A DNA stretch of 64,000 nt, taken from the NCBI RefSeq assembly GCF_001625215.2, contig NC_030383.2:54866380-54930379 (forward strand). The letters are read 5' to 3'. The stretch's first letter is position 1. Every line of letters starts with the position of its first letter. Origin of the DNA: Daucus carota subsp. sativus (Eukaryota; Streptophyta; Magnoliopsida; Apiales; Apiaceae). A program made the position numbers and the translations under genes. Positions 1-12,531 of the stretch are shown here, piece after piece. The notes under the pieces were generated by a model. It ran no database searches, was not told the DNA's origin, and worked only from the letters and a program-made list of their open reading frames with translations.

Positions 1-460
1 AACTAGTATAAAAGAAAATTGGTAATTTAAATAATATTTAATAACAATTTTATGAACGTTACAAAATATAACGTAACTAACACACATGACATTTTCTTGC
101 ACACATTTGTATGATAATATTTTTTCATGATTAAAAAAATAACCCATTCACATTTATATTATTATCTAGATTATATTGTTAAACTATTAAATGTTCTGAT
201 TAATCGATCAGTATTTGTACTTTTAGTTTCATTTGATTTTTAATCGGTGACTCTTATTATTTGGATTTATTTTTAGTTTAGGATATTAAAAAAGAATTGA
301 ATTGGATCAATTAAGTAAAAACCACAATTATATAATTCCATAAATGATATAATCATTTTATATTATATCCGTTTTTTCCAAAAACAGCTGCATATGACCC
401 AAAATCCATTGACCCGGGCCATGTAATTAAACGCCCCTCAACTCTCTCCAACCAGCAACC
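1..460. other. AT-rich upstream region of ASA
   Basis: No coding potential is visible. The stretch is AT-rich and turns C-rich after about 395, just before the ASA core promoter. Distal promoter elements may lie here, but I cannot name any. Confidence 0.4.
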
Positions 461-462
461 GC

Positions 463-552
463 TATTTATACCCCGACCTCACCAAACCAAAATACGCATT
501 CATCTCGCTTCTCTCTTCATCTCTCTCTCTCTGTCCGTCTCTCTCTCTCTCG
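463..552 (+). promoter_or_regulatory. ASA core promoter and CT-rich leader
   Basis: A TATA-like box (TATTTATA, 463-470) lies about 100 bases before the ASA start codon. A CT-dinucleotide-rich stretch follows (about 507-552), a common pyrimidine patch in plant 5' leaders. The transcription start is inferred to lie near 495-505; no transcript evidence is available. Confidence 0.55.
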
Positions 553-570
553 CCGTCGATAACTTTCAAA

Positions 571-3500
571 ATGCAAGCCCTGAGTTTCTCTCCCCGCCTT
601 TTCCCGTCAACTCACCGCCAGTCTCTCCCTCCGGCCACCTCGTTTTCAATCGGAAAAAGTTGCCTCGTTTCTTCTCCTTCACTCTCTCTCCCTGCTTTTT
701 CTCAATGCCGCGCAGTTCAATCACCTCATGAAGGTCTTTTCTATATCTTTTATCTCTCTGCTTGTTTATGTACTTAAATGTGCGCTTATAAGTTCCTGAA
801 GCTGATATGTTCGTTGTTATCGGGTTTTTTTCTTTTTGCACGAATTCTTCAAAATAGTATCTTTGACTTTTTGCACGTGTGCGGTGACTGGACATGTTAT
901 AATCTTTTTTAGAAAAAGTGCAAAAATTAGTATAAAAGATACTGTAATCTTATGTTATTGTGTATTTTTTTTCTAAAAAAGTGCTAAGAGTAGAATAAAT
1001 GATTCTTTTTAAATGCATAACGTTATGTTTTTACTTTTTAATTTGAATTGTCAATTTTCCGAAAATAATGAGAACATAAATGAATTCTTTTTGCAATTTT
1101 GTTCTTGATCGAGTCAGTTGATAATGACAATGAAATTTAAGAATTATTGTTGTTGTTGTTGTTGTTGTTGCATTGATAAGTTACTAATATCTGATGTTTC
1201 GTCTGTTTTTTAGTTGCGGGAGAGGTTAAATTTATGGAAGCTTCGCAACTCGGGAATGTAATTCCTCTTCACAGAGTTATATTCGCTGACCACTTGACTC
1301 CGGTTCTAGCTTATCGGTGTTTGGTTAAAGAGGATGATCGCGAGGCTCCTAGTTTTCTTTTCGAGTCCGTTCAGCCAGGGCGTGAATCCTCTAGTGTTGT
1401 AAGAAGCGTGAAGAATTTTCATTAAATATTACTCTGCTATTTGCAATATATTGATGTTGATAGCTTATTGTTTCTGATATAAAGTTTGCATCTTTTTTTT
1501 TTTTGCTTGTTGAATTTGGTTTTTTAGGGACGTTATAGTGTTGTTGGTTCTCATCCAGCAATGGAAATCGTAGCTAAAGATAACACAGTTACCATAATGG
1601 ATCACGAGGAAGGGCGATTGACGGAGAAGGTTGTTGATGATCCTATGGAGGTTCCGAGAAGTATTTCTGAGGAATGGAGGCCACAACTTATTGATGATCT
1701 CCCAGATGCATTTTGTGGTAAGAAAATTGCGGTGAACAAGTTATATAAGTTAGCCTTATTATGTTAGTTTTAGAGGTGAAGTATTTATGATTCAGCATAT
1801 GATGTACCTATAAATGCGATGATGGTAAATATATGTGTTTTGAAAAGCATCTAATTGACCTTAACAAGGAAGTAATAAAACTGTTTAGCCTCTAACCTTG
1901 CATTGGTGACCCCATCGGGTAGGGGCTGTAAGTATCACAGGATGGAGCTGTAGGTCTCCTTCACTGGGGTCTCACTCGTTTGAGGGCTTTTAGAACTGTG
2001 TTTATGTATATTTAACAATATTGTCTAATTTACTGACGCTGTCCTTCTATTGGTCAACATGAACAGGTGGATGGGTTGGGTATTTCTCATATGATACAGT
2101 TCGTTACTCGGAGAAGAAGAAAGTATCATTCTCAAAAGCACCACTGGACGACAGAAATCTTGCGGACATTCATCTAGGACTCTATGATGACGTGATTGTG
2201 TTCGATCATGTGGAAAAGGTACTCTTGGGCAATTAATATGTGGACTCTTTTGATTGATTTCGTCGCTATTATTTTTTCTATCAAATTTTGTAATAACTGT
2301 AAGTGGGGCCTTTATTGGACATCTTGATTGTCAGAAAGCTTTTGTGATTCACTGGGTGCGGCTTGATCGCTATGAATCTGTTCAGAAAGCCTACCAAGAT
2401 GGGATGGATCGCTTGGAGGCACTCGCCTCTAAAGTACAGGATGTTGTTCCGTGAGTTCCTATCTCTTGACTTTTTTTCACTGAAAAATAAAATTACAGAA
2501 GGCCTGGCTTTGACATTCATATCTGCTTTCATTGTTAGCCCGAGGCTATCTCCAGGTGCAATAGAATTATGCACACATCAATTTGGAGATTCCCTAAAAA
2601 AGGCTAACATGACGAAGGACGAGTTCAAGAATGCAGTAATACAAGCTAAAGAGCATATTCTCTCTGGAGACATATTTCAGATTGTTTTAAGTCAGCGCTT
2701 TGAGCGCAGAACATTTGCAGACCCGTTTGAAGTCTACAGGGCATTAAGAGTTGTGAATCCGAGTCCATATATGACCTACTTGCAAGTATGTTACTCCAAA
2801 TTACCAATCTAGCTGTTTTTATTGTGTGCTTTTCCTACTACAAATAAATTCTCAATCTTTGAATCACATCTTAACAGGCGAGAGGGTGTATTCTGGTTTC
2901 TTCAAGCCCAGAAATACTTACCAGTGTAAAGAAGGTATGAAAATCTATCCATACTACATTTTTCTGATATTGTTACTATATAGAGAGAAAAGTGGTGAAC
3001 TAATCATTAGATAAAAAGAATTAATATGAGATTGTAATGCATTTTTTTCATGCCATTCATGATGCATAATGTTAATATTCTGAAGCAGCTCGCTTTGTGA
3101 TTTTTAACAGCAAAAGATTGTCAACCGACCTCTGGCTGGGACTACAAGAAGAGGGAAGACTTCGAAGGAAGATAAGATGCAAGAAATGCAGCTACTAAAT
3201 GATGAAAAACAGTGTGCGGAGCATATCATGCTGGTTGATTTGGGACGTAACGATGTTGGGAAGGTACCTTCTATATGTTTTATTTTTTTGGATAGTAGAC
3301 ACACTTAATGTTTACTTCTAGTCTAGCATGTGCACTTCAGACATTGTCCCTTTTTTTTTTTTTTATAATCAAATTTTCGGTTTAAATTTCTTACCATGAT
3401 TAGGCATGAAAAGATTTCATCGAAAGATAATTAGCGTTAAGCATCACGCAATGTGCGTCATTTTGGGTCAGCTTTATACTTTCACCTGATTGTATATAGG

Positions 3501-4898
3501 TCATGTGCACTTTGGACATTGTCCTTTTTTTTTATAATCAAATTTTCGATTTGAATTTCTTACCATGATTAGGCATGAAAAGATTTCATCGAAAGATAAT
3601 TAGCGTTAAGCATCACGCAATGCGCGTCATTTTGGGTCAGCTTTATACTTTCACCTGATTATCTGTATATCGGTGACGACTCATTTGAACAGCTTGACTG
3701 CATCTATGCAAATTATTAAGTACGTATCTTCAAAATAAAGGACTCTTAAGCATTTTGGTATATTTTTATTATAAAGGTTGTCGGTGATGCACTAGATGAA
3801 ATATTATATCTGTCATAAATCCTTATCATCAATCATCACCATAAACATATTATTGCTCCTGTTGTTTCCTTTAATTTGGAACTAATTCTTGATGTAGATC
3901 TCGAAATCCGGTTCTGTGAATGTTGAAAAGTTAATGACTGTTGAACGCTACTCTCATGTGATGCACATCAGCTCCACGGTTAGTGCTAGCATATGTGGAT
4001 TATCTTTACATTGTTTTCATAATGTTTATTTTGCCTCAAAGCTATGAAAAGCTTATATTGCTTATCTTGGTGATATCTATATTGTATTTCTTATATATAC
4101 ACAGGTTACTGGGGAGTTGCTTGATCATTTAAGTTCGTGGGATGCCCTCCGTGCTGCATTACCTGTTGGAACTGTCAGCGGAGCACCAAAGGTCATATCA
4201 TCATATCTACATCACCTCTGACTTTTCTAAATCTGCTTCACTAGTTTATATTGATTCATATCCATGTAACCTGATATTGGAATTCCTTTGATTTTAACTG
4301 GTCCAGAACGCAAGCATGTTTTGCTTTATTTTTTTTTTGACAAAAAAAAAATTTATTGTTTTGCTTTATTTTTATTCAGGCCAGAAAAAATTTATACTAA
4401 CAACCTTTTAAAATCTGGAGGATTGACACAAGCCGATGTTGGATAATTAAGTTGCAAACAAATAAGCCTCTTCATTCTGTCCCATTTTTCTATCAATTTA
4501 ATGCTCACTTGCTCAGATATGCTCCTTTCAGTGCTTCTACTATAATTTGATCATTTGCTGCAATCTTCTAAAAACAGGTGAAAGCAATGGAATTAATTGA
4601 TAAATTTGAAGTAACCAGACGGGGGCCTTACAGCGGGGGGTTTGGAGGTATATCGTACACCGGGGATATGGAAATTGCTTTAGCTCTGAGGACCATTGTG
4701 TTTCCAACAGGAAGCCGGTATGACACAATGTACTTGTATAAGGATGCTGAGCAGCGCCAGGAATGGGTTGCCTACCTTCAAGCTGGAGCTGGGATCGTGG
4801 CAGACAGCACTCCAGAGGACGAACACCAAGAATGTGAAAACAAAGCTGCTGGTCTTGCTCGTGCTATTGACTTGGCAGAGTCAGCTTTCTTGAGTTGA
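571..4898 (+). CDS. ASA: Anthranilate synthase alpha subunit, plastid (complete, 11 exons)
   Basis: Converts chorismate, with ammonia supplied by the beta subunit, to anthranilate: the first committed step of tryptophan synthesis, in plastids. Exons by eye: 571-733, 1214-1398, 1528-1717, 2067-2218, 2335-2450, 2539-2785, 2878-2934, 3111-3263, 3898-3978, 4105-4191, 4578-4898. All introns are GT-AG and the phases agree, giving 583 aa, normal for the family. The Ser/Pro-rich first ~55 residues fit a transit peptide. Family signatures include FLFES (102-106) followed by GRYS (117-120), in the region known for tryptophan feedback; [11 protein letters not shown] (~375-385); [11 protein letters not shown] (411-421); and VGTVSGAPK at the end of exon 10. 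The start is the first ATG after the leader and is followed directly by the transit-like segment. The DC1 array lies downstream and carries broken copies of this gene's 3' part. Confidence 0.95.
1147..1170. repeat. TTG microsatellite in ASA intron 1
   Basis: About eight tandem TTG units lie in the first ASA intron. This is an ordinary microsatellite and probably length-variable. Confidence 0.8.
3324..3663. repeat. 170-bp tandem duplication in ASA intron 8
   Basis: Two adjacent copies of a ~170-bp unit, with few differences. The landmark TAGGCATGAAAAG occurs at 3401 and again at 3571. The copies are separated by poly-T tracts of different length. The unit lies wholly within intron 8 and does not touch splice sites. 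Confidence 0.9.
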
Positions 4899-5875
4899 TG
4901 ATGTTTGGTACCATCACATCTGACTTATAATATGTGGTGGATTTAGATTAAACAGGAAAAAAGCAAAGGTTTTTAATTCAGATCTTACATAACATGTAGA
5001 AATCAAACGTTGATCAATCTGAAAGGATGATTTTTCTAGAAGTATTTTTCGAAAAAGAATGTTTTTTATATTAGAATTTTTAATTCTGTGTGAATTATGG
5101 TGTTGTGTCTATAACTTCACTAAACTTCAGAAACTAGAGACATATATAGGCATATAGGCAGTAAACTAGTTATAAATTAATCAAACATTAGGCTTTTCCT
5201 CTTAAATACAGAGTAAGAAGCAACTTTGTTTCTGCTACACAATTCAGCTGCCATCTTGTGCTTAGTTTTTAATTTATGTATTTTGCTATCCTCTAGATTG
5301 TTTCTTTTGTAAGATGATCGAGTTGACATTTGATCTACTAGTTCGAAACCAGCAAGTACTATCCTCTAGATTGTTTCTTTTGTAAGATGAAACGGGCAAG
5401 TGAAACAAGAGTCTCTGTGTATGTTGTTTCTGTGTATTTTGTAAGATTGTTTCTTCACTCGCTGATTTCTGAAATATTTGCATTTTATAGTATAAATTGG
5501 TAAGATATATGCATAGTCTAGCCTTCATGGTAGTGAGCTGGAAGTATTTTTTCGCACAGATATGACATTAGTTTACAGAGATTTTATAGTTTATGTTTGA
5601 TTTTTTATGACATAAATTTGCCCCTTCATTTTTTTCCCCCACTAGTTAAAAGTCCTAGATCCGTCCTTGACTTCGGGTACCCGATATGCATTTAACTTAA
5701 GAAAGAATAACAAAAAGAAGTGTCTAACTTCCAAACTTGGAAGACATGATTAAAATTAAAGGCAAAAAGAAAAGAGAGAATAATAAAAAGTGCCGAATTT
5801 GAAACTTGAAACTGAAGGAACAAAGATCATCAGTGTTCTTAAATTGGTGTCCTAGGTGTTAATCATTACCATCAG
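4899..5875. other. Spacer between ASA and DC1-1
   Basis: Contains the ASA 3' flank, a 32-bp direct repeat (5286 and 5359, 73 bases apart), and from about 5525 a block that recurs upstream of DC1-2 (about 8210-8750) and, in part, of DC1-3 (about 12600-12940). The shared block is best read as the ancestral DC1 proximal promoter and leader. No other gene is seen. Confidence 0.6.
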
Positions 5876-6945
5876 ATGTCTGCCTCTACACCCAAAATGA
5901 GTCTAACAATAGAGCATTTTAGCCACCCAAAACACTCGCTAGTGCTAAAAGAGTCTGATGTTATTGCAGATGATGCTAGATGCTATGTTTGTAACACCTC
6001 TGTTATAGCCTCTGTTACTTATACTTGTAGTCGTAGCAGTGGCAATGCTGAGTGTGAAGGTTTCTATCTCCACAAGACTTGTGCAGAATTACCCACTTCA
6101 ATTCATTTCCATAAGCACAACCAACACCCCCTTGTTCTACTCAAACGCCCTGATAATTACTCTTGTGATGCTTGTGGTCAGGATGTCAAGTTCTCTTACG
6201 CGTGCGATGATTGTCGATTTGATGCGTGTTTGATTTGTGCTTTTCAACAAAGAGTGCTTCATCACCAAGGTCACCCTGAGCACCCACTCACATTGATGCC
6301 CAGAAAATTCTCTTTTACGTGTGATGCTTGTTATGAAAAAGCTGAAGACTCTTGTTATGTATGCATCACCTGTGACTTGTGCATCCACAAGGAATGCGCT
6401 CTTTCTCCATTCACTATCCCAGCCCCTGCTTTTCACCATCATCCTCTCCATCTTATCTACTCTGTTCCTACAATGCATCGTTATTTTGACAGCAACTGCA
6501 ACATCTGTCGGAAACGAGTTCATAGAAGATTCTGGATGTATTATTGTCATAAATGCACATTTTTTGTGCATATGAGATGTGCGACATCCTCACCCACATC
6601 GTCTTCTCTGTAAGTACTCTGTTTTAAAAAATTTATTATTATTATTTTGATCATGTTTTTCCTAAATGTCATGACCTAATGTCTTGAGCTATTGCTAAAC
6701 AATTTCAATTTGTTTTCAGAAATGAGATTGAAGAAGAGGGCAGTCTTAATGATGAACCTGATTTGATAGAGCTTCCACTGCAGAGTGAGGAATCGCTATT
6801 TGATCTCATAATATCCCAGTGCTGCAAGCTCCAATTCCAGTATCAAGGTAAAAACAAAAACAGTACTGCTATATCAACAGCTCCTGATCCTCCCATAATT
6901 AATGAACACTGGAGTCATAAGGAGCATCCAATAGTGCGGTTCTAA
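5876..6945 (+). CDS. DC1-1: Cys/His-rich DC1-domain protein, 3'-truncated
   Basis: Exon 1 is 5876-6609 and exon 2 is 6720-6945, joined at a GT-AG intron that keeps phase (Leu codon split 2+1). The protein is about 319 aa: four DC1 (C1_2-like) zinc-binding modules from exon 1, each with a H-P...C-x2-C...C-x2-C...H-x2-C pattern, plus 74 residues of exon 2. In the intact relatives DC1-2 and DC1-4, exon 2 codes for another 300 residues with five more modules. Here the reading frame runs into a stop just after VRF, where the sequence jumps to what is 3'-flanking DNA in DC1-5. A 28-bp piece at the join is repeated 60 bases later. The start is the first ATG (MSASTP), shared with DC1-2. DC1 proteins are linked in the literature to stress and defence signalling, but the biochemical role is unclear. 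The shortened protein may or may not be functional. Confidence 0.8.
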
Positions 6946-7027
6946 TTATACACAATTTCTAAAGTGTACGCCTGCACTGTTTTTACATCATCATACATGT
7001 TCTAATTATACACAATTTCTAAAGTGG
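6939..7027. repeat. Direct repeat at the DC1-1 deletion junction
   Basis: The stretch beginning TTCTAATTATACACAA occurs at 6940 and again exactly 60 bases later at 7000. The first copy is fused to the truncated exon 2; the second lies in its native 3'-flank context, judged by the matching DC1-5 flank near 28690. Confidence 0.85.
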
Positions 7028-8209
7028 ACTTGGGAGAAAGAATCACAACAGGAAATGATCTAGTTGTATATTGGACGGGAGTTGAAAGTTAATTGGACCC
7101 AAAGCGGACCCAAGCTTGGAATATGGGCATTAACGAGGATATTTATGTGCTCAGCTCTTTAAATATTTTTAAACTTGGAAAATCTATGTGCATTTAGTTA
7201 GGTTCTAACGTCAATATTCATGTGCTCTTTAAACATGTTTAGAATTTGAAAGTCTAAGTACACTTGGCCCGCATCTAAAGTGGATACCTGTGTGCTCAGC
7301 CATGAATATTTTTAAAATTTTGAAATACATTTAGCGTTGATGCGAATTTTGAAACGTGGTTAGTTTCATTCTCTCAAAAACAAGAAATAATATCCTAAAT
7401 TAAGCTCTAAATTCTTAAGTCAAAAGTTTGGAATCTAAATTAAAAAATTTTGCTTTTTTCAACAAAGAAGTTGTATGTGATTGCAAGCAGTAGTTAGTTT
7501 GCATTTATGGTTGCAATGTCGTAGTTTTATAATAATTTTTAAAAGATAATAAAATCATAAAAAAACTCTAAAAAGGGATATTTTTAGTAAATACCTTATT
7601 TTTTATTGACAACAATCCAGCAAAATAATTTAAGGAAGGATATACTAAAAATTTAAACCTTTTTTTATAGCCTGGGTCAGTAGCGGATTCTGGGTCTGCC
7701 GTGCCTGAACCTGACTGATGAATTCTGGGAACAATATTCAGCAGACAAATAATGCTATTACACAAAATAAATAATACTCAGTTGAAAAGACCGGAAATAT
7801 CAAGACAATCAAAGTGTGTATAGCAGAGCTGAACAAATCTTTGTCTTCTCAACCCATTTCTGGTTCCAAGTCGAATTCAGGTTGACTAAAAAAATGGACT
7901 GGATAGGACAAACTGACCCGAGCCTGACCCAATACACGAAATTTCGACCACTCAGTGAAACCCTTCTCCTTTGTTGAAATCAATGACGGCAACAGAAGTA
8001 TCCAATTTGCAGAGATATGAAAATTTCAGCATGCATGTAAGTAGATATAAGAGCTCTGAGTTACACAAAATGCACATTGATGATGCTTCGGGCAGGGACA
8101 GAGTTAGTATTGGGGGAGGGGGGCACTTGCCATGACTTCTCCGATTTATGAAATTATTGCATTTTATAGTAAAAATTGATAAGATATGCCGCATAGTCTA
8201 GCCTTCATG
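7028..8209. other. Spacer DC1-1 to DC1-2
   Basis: AT-rich non-coding DNA. Around 7720-7850 it carries a sequence that recurs near 19080, 23520 and 28860 (landmark ACTCAGTTGAAA followed by ACCGGAAAT or ACAGGAAAT), so it belongs to the duplicated unit. No ASA coding piece is recognisable here, unlike in the later spacers. Confidence 0.5.
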
Positions 8210-8750
8210 GTAGTGAGTCTGGAAGCATTTTTCAGACAGATATGACATTAGTTTACAGAGATTTTGTAGTTTATTTTTGAGTTCTTATGACACAAATTTT
8301 CTCCTTCTTTTTTCCCTCACTAGTTAAAAGTCCTAGATCCGTCCTTGACTTCGGGTACACGATAACTTAAGAAAAAATAACAAAAAGAAGTGCCCAACTT
8401 GGAAAAACGAAAGGGAGACACGGAACAGTAAAAGAAAGTGAATAAAGGATTAGATAAAGAGTTGTCTCTCTAACGAAGAAAGGAATGGCACAAAAGTCCA
8501 TCACTGGGTTATCTGAGGGATGCAAGTTAACGTCCAAGATTGAACTTATGAGGTTGATCCCGGGGTTGCAGCAGAGTATGAAAAACTAATTCTTTCCAAT
8601 ACTAAACTTGGAAGACACGATTAAAAAAAAGCTAAAGGAAAAGAAAGAATAATAAAAAGAAGTGCCGAATTTGAAACTTGAAACTGAAGGAACAAAGATG
8701 ATTAGTGTCCTTAAATTGGTGTCTTAGGCCTTAATCATCATTACCATCAG

Positions 8751-10722
8751 ATGTCTGCCTCTACACCTAAAATGAGTTCATCATTAAAGCATTTTAGCCA
8801 CCCAAAACACTCGCTAGTCCTAAAAGATTTTAATGTTGTTGGAGATGATGCTAGATGCCATGTTTGCGACACAAGTGTTGTAGGCTCTCTAACATATACT
8901 TGTAGTCGTAGTAGCGATGATGCTGAGTGTCAAGGTTTTTACCTCCACAAGCGTTGTGCAGAATTACCCACTACAATTACTTTCTATAAGCACAACCAAC
9001 ACCCCCTTGTTCTGATAAAACGCCCTAATCACTTCTGTGATGTTTGTGGTGGGGATCTCAAGTTCTCTTACGCATGCGATGATTGTCGATTTGATGTGTG
9101 TCTGATTTGTGCTTTTCAACAAAGACTGCTTCATCACCAAGGTCACCCTGAGCACCCACTCATATTGATGCCCAGGAAATCCTTGTTTAAATGCGATGCT
9201 TGTTATGAAAAAGCCGAAGACTCTTCATATGTATGCACCACCTGTGACTTGTGCATCCACAAAAAATGTGCCTTCTCTCCACTCACTATCCCAACTCCTG
9301 CTTTTCACCATCATCCTCTTCATCTTTTCTACTCTATTCCTACAATGCATCGTTATTTTGATCGATTCTGCAACATCTGTCGGCAACGAGTTCATAAAAG
9401 ATTCTGGATGTATTATTGTCATAAATGCACATATTTTGTGCATATGAGATGTGCCACATCCTCACCTACATCGTCTTCTCTGTAAGTACTCTGTTCTAAT
9501 ATTATTTTTATTATTATTTTGATCATCTGTTTTTCCTAAATGTCATGACCAAATGTCTTGAGCTATTGCTAAACTATTTCAATTTGTTTTCAGAAATGAG
9601 ATTGAAGACGAGGGCAGTCACAATGATGAAGCTGATTTGATAGAGCTTCCACTGCATAGCGAGGAATCGCTATTTGATCTCATAATATCCCAGTGTCGCA
9701 AGCTCCAATTTCAATTTCAAGGTAAAGATAAAAATAGTACTGCTATATCACCAGCTCCTGATCCTCCCATAATTAATAAACACTGGAGTCATAAGGAGCA
9801 TCCATTAGTGCGGTTCCAGCATAGTAGTCATGAGAATGATAACAACGAAGATAATTATAATAAAAGAGAGTTGATATGCGATGGTTGCATTCAACCCATA
9901 ACTGTTATCCATCCGTCTTACTATGCTTGCAATCAATGTGGTTTCTTGCTTCACTCCTTTTGTGCCACTCAGTTGCCAGGAGTATTGGTAGCAGGAGCAT
10001 GTCCTCCTCATCCCCAGCATTCGCTTAAGCTTTACGGGAGATCCATCTTCTATACTTCTACAATGTGTGAGATTTGCCGTAACAACACAAATGGATTCTA
10101 CTATCAGTGTAAGACGTGTGATATTAAAATTGATATACGTTGTGCATTCTTACCCACCAAGATAAAGCATAAATCACACAACCACCATTCCCTTGTTCTA
10201 CGTCCATCCTCCAATTCGGTGTGTCGTGTAAGTGGTATTCGGGTTACAGGTGGTATGGAATATGGATGTAAAATTTGCAGTAAGTTCCAGATGCGTATAG
10301 CATGTGCATTCTATCCCAGTATGATGAAACACAAATATGATGATCACCCCATAACCTTGAGACTACCTCCATTCTTCTACGAGGGAGTATTCTATTGTGA
10401 AATATGTGAGGGACAAGTTAACAATCAGTGGTGGCTCTATCATTGTGGTGAATGTGATCATTCTATGCACACTTATTGCCTCCGTTGGATAGAAAGTCTT
10501 AAGCTTGGAAGGAGTGTTGAACTTGATATCAACGATCAATTACACACACTTACCTTGGTGTTAAAGACGCGTGCAACAATTACTCAGCCTATGAACAAGT
10601 GTAGATATTGTAAGAAAGAGTACATCACTAATCTCTTCTTAGAATGTGATGTGTGTGGATATCTTATCTGCTGTCCCTGTTTCAAGAAAATCAAGGCGAG
10701 TAACAAGTCCATACACTTTTGA
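8751..10722 (+). CDS. DC1-2: DC1-domain protein, intact, nine modules
   Basis: Exon 1 is 8751-9481, exon 2 is 9594-10722; the single GT-AG intron splits a Leu codon. The product is 619 aa. Nine Cys/His modules can be read: about 14-71, 76-120, 126-175, 183-236 (exon 1), then 307-370, 382-429, 437-482, 489-540 and 560-607 (exon 2). Module 7 has an atypical middle (CRVSG where C-x2-C is expected), and module 9 lacks the usual leading HP. No signal peptide or membrane segment is seen. DC1 modules resemble C1 zinc fingers of diacylglycerol-binding proteins, but lipid binding is generally unproven in plants. The start ATG is the first in a conserved MSASTP context. It is one of two intact members of this array. 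Confidence 0.88.
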
Positions 10723-11429
10723 TGCAGCCATTTCTTTACCTCTCCTCTGTGGAAAACCAAAAGACTTCAAGAATTTTATTTCTTTTATTCTTGTTTAAAA
10801 AATTGTCGTTATTTGTTTCTATGAATGAAAGTAATTTACCTTCTAAAGTATTTTTATTCATGTAATATGTTATTTTCGTAAGTTTTTTTTTTGCGTTTAG
10901 GGTATTAGTCAGATTGGTGTTGCTAAAATTAAATCGATATATAATGGAAAGATAAAGAAAAAATAAATAGATGCAGCTCTGTGAACACTTCCTATCCCTC
11001 ATCTCACAAATTATTTACCGTGTATAGTAGTATCTGTTATTGCATCTCTTTTGGCACAAGTTAGCACAGCTCATATTAATGTTGCATTATCTACCAGCAA
11101 GAAGGGCCATAATTAGTCTTTGTTTTTGAAAAATGTTGTAAAATCGTCTTCTTATTTGTGTTGTCTGTTTTTATTTCTTTCTTACAAATATACTTATTTC
11201 GACTCAAAGTCGCTCACAAGCATGATTCAGGATACAACATGGACCCAACCCAAATGATACCACCTCACGAGAAGGATCCCAATTATGTGCATAAGTTGAA
11301 ATGATTTAAGAATATCACTTTTTTTTCAGAAGCTGAAAAAGGAAACCTAAATGGGGGCAATGTTTTGTTTTTGTAAGTTATGATTGTAAACAAATACTAG
11401 GGCATGCACTACAAGTGTTAGAACTCCAT
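10723..11429. other. DC1-2 3' flank
   Basis: Contains the 3' UTR region shared with DC1-3 and DC1-4, one copy of the unit that is a minisatellite at 15283 (CTCACAAATTATTTAC near 11004), and a block starting near 11205 (TCGCTCACAAGCATGATTC) that recurs near 15070, 16170, 22090 and, diverged, 29758. No gene is seen. Confidence 0.5.
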
Positions 11430-12531
11430 AAAAATAAAGGAGTGTTAAGCATTTTGCCATTTTGGGATATTTTCATTATAAAGGTTGTCGGTGATACACT
11501 AGATAAAACATTATGTGCCTGTTTGGCAATTCACAAGAAGTACTTTTTTTCCAAAGAAGTAGGCTTCTGCTTTTCTTGACCCGTTTGTATAATAAAGCAG
11601 AAGCACTTTTTAGAAGTTACAAATGTTAGTTTCTCTCTCACAGCTTCTTTCTTTCCCAAACACTTTAATCACTTATAAGTCTTAACATGTTTCTAACTTC
11701 TACTTCACTTTTTTACTTTAATCAAGAAGCACTTATCATCAATCATCACCGTAAACATTTTATTGCTCTTGCCGTTTCCTTTAATTTGGAAGTAATTCTT
11801 GATGGAGATCTCGAAATCTGGTTCTGTGAATGTTGAAAAGTTAATGACTGTTGAATGCTACTTTCATGTGATTATGCACATCAGCTCCACGGTAAGTGCT
11901 AGCATATGTGAATTATCTTTACATTGTTTTCATAATGTTTATTTTGCCTCAAAGCTATGAAAAGCATTATTAAGTGCTTATCTTGGTGATATCTATAGTA
12001 TTTTTCTTATATATACACAAGTTACTGGAGAGTTGTTTGATCATTTAAGTTCATTGGATGCCCTTCGTGCTGCATTACCTGTTGGAACCGTCAGCGGAGC
12101 GCCAAAGGTCATATCATCATATCTACATCACCCCTGACCTTTTTTAAATCTGCTTCACTAGTTTATATTGTTTCATATAACCTGATATTGGAATCCCTTT
12201 GATTTTAACTGTTCCAGGATGCAAGCATCTTTTGCTTTATTTTATTTCAGTCCTGAAAAAATTTATATAAAACAACCTTTTAAACGCTGGAGGATTGACA
12301 CAAGCCAATGTTGGATAATTAAGTTGCAAACAAATAAGCCCTTCATTCTGTCCCATTTTTTTATCAATTTAATGCTCAGATATGCTCCTTTCAGTGCTTC
12401 TGCTATGATTTGATCATTTGCTGCAATCTTCTAAAAACAGGTAAAGGCAATGGAATTGATTGATAAGTTTGAAGTAACAAGACGGGGGCCTTACAGCGGT
12501 GGGTTTGGAGGTATATTGTACACTGGGGATA
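11430..12531 (+). pseudogene. Broken ASA duplicate (intron 8 to exon 11 part)
   Basis: Matches the ASA gene from within intron 8 (about 3740) to the middle of exon 11 (about 4670). Exon copies: exon 9 at 11808-11891 (with a 3-base addition), exon 10 at 12021-12107 (its acceptor now reads AA rather than AG before the exon), exon 11 part at 12441-12531. The copy ends abruptly at the GGGGATA of exon 11 and runs into unrelated sequence. It lacks a promoter and the first eight exons, so it is non-functional. It lies upstream of DC1-3 in the same relative position that ASA holds to DC1-1, showing that the duplicated unit began inside ASA. Confidence 0.9.
11513..11733. mobile_element. Truncated MITE (GCCTGTTTGG type) in the ASA duplicate
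   Basis: Begins GTGCCTGTTTGGCAATTC and holds AGAAGCACTT-like subterminal motifs, as in the complete element at 48378. It interrupts the ASA intron 8 copy, where the real gene has no such insert. The right end lacks the matching inverted repeat, so it is truncated. Confidence 0.6.
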
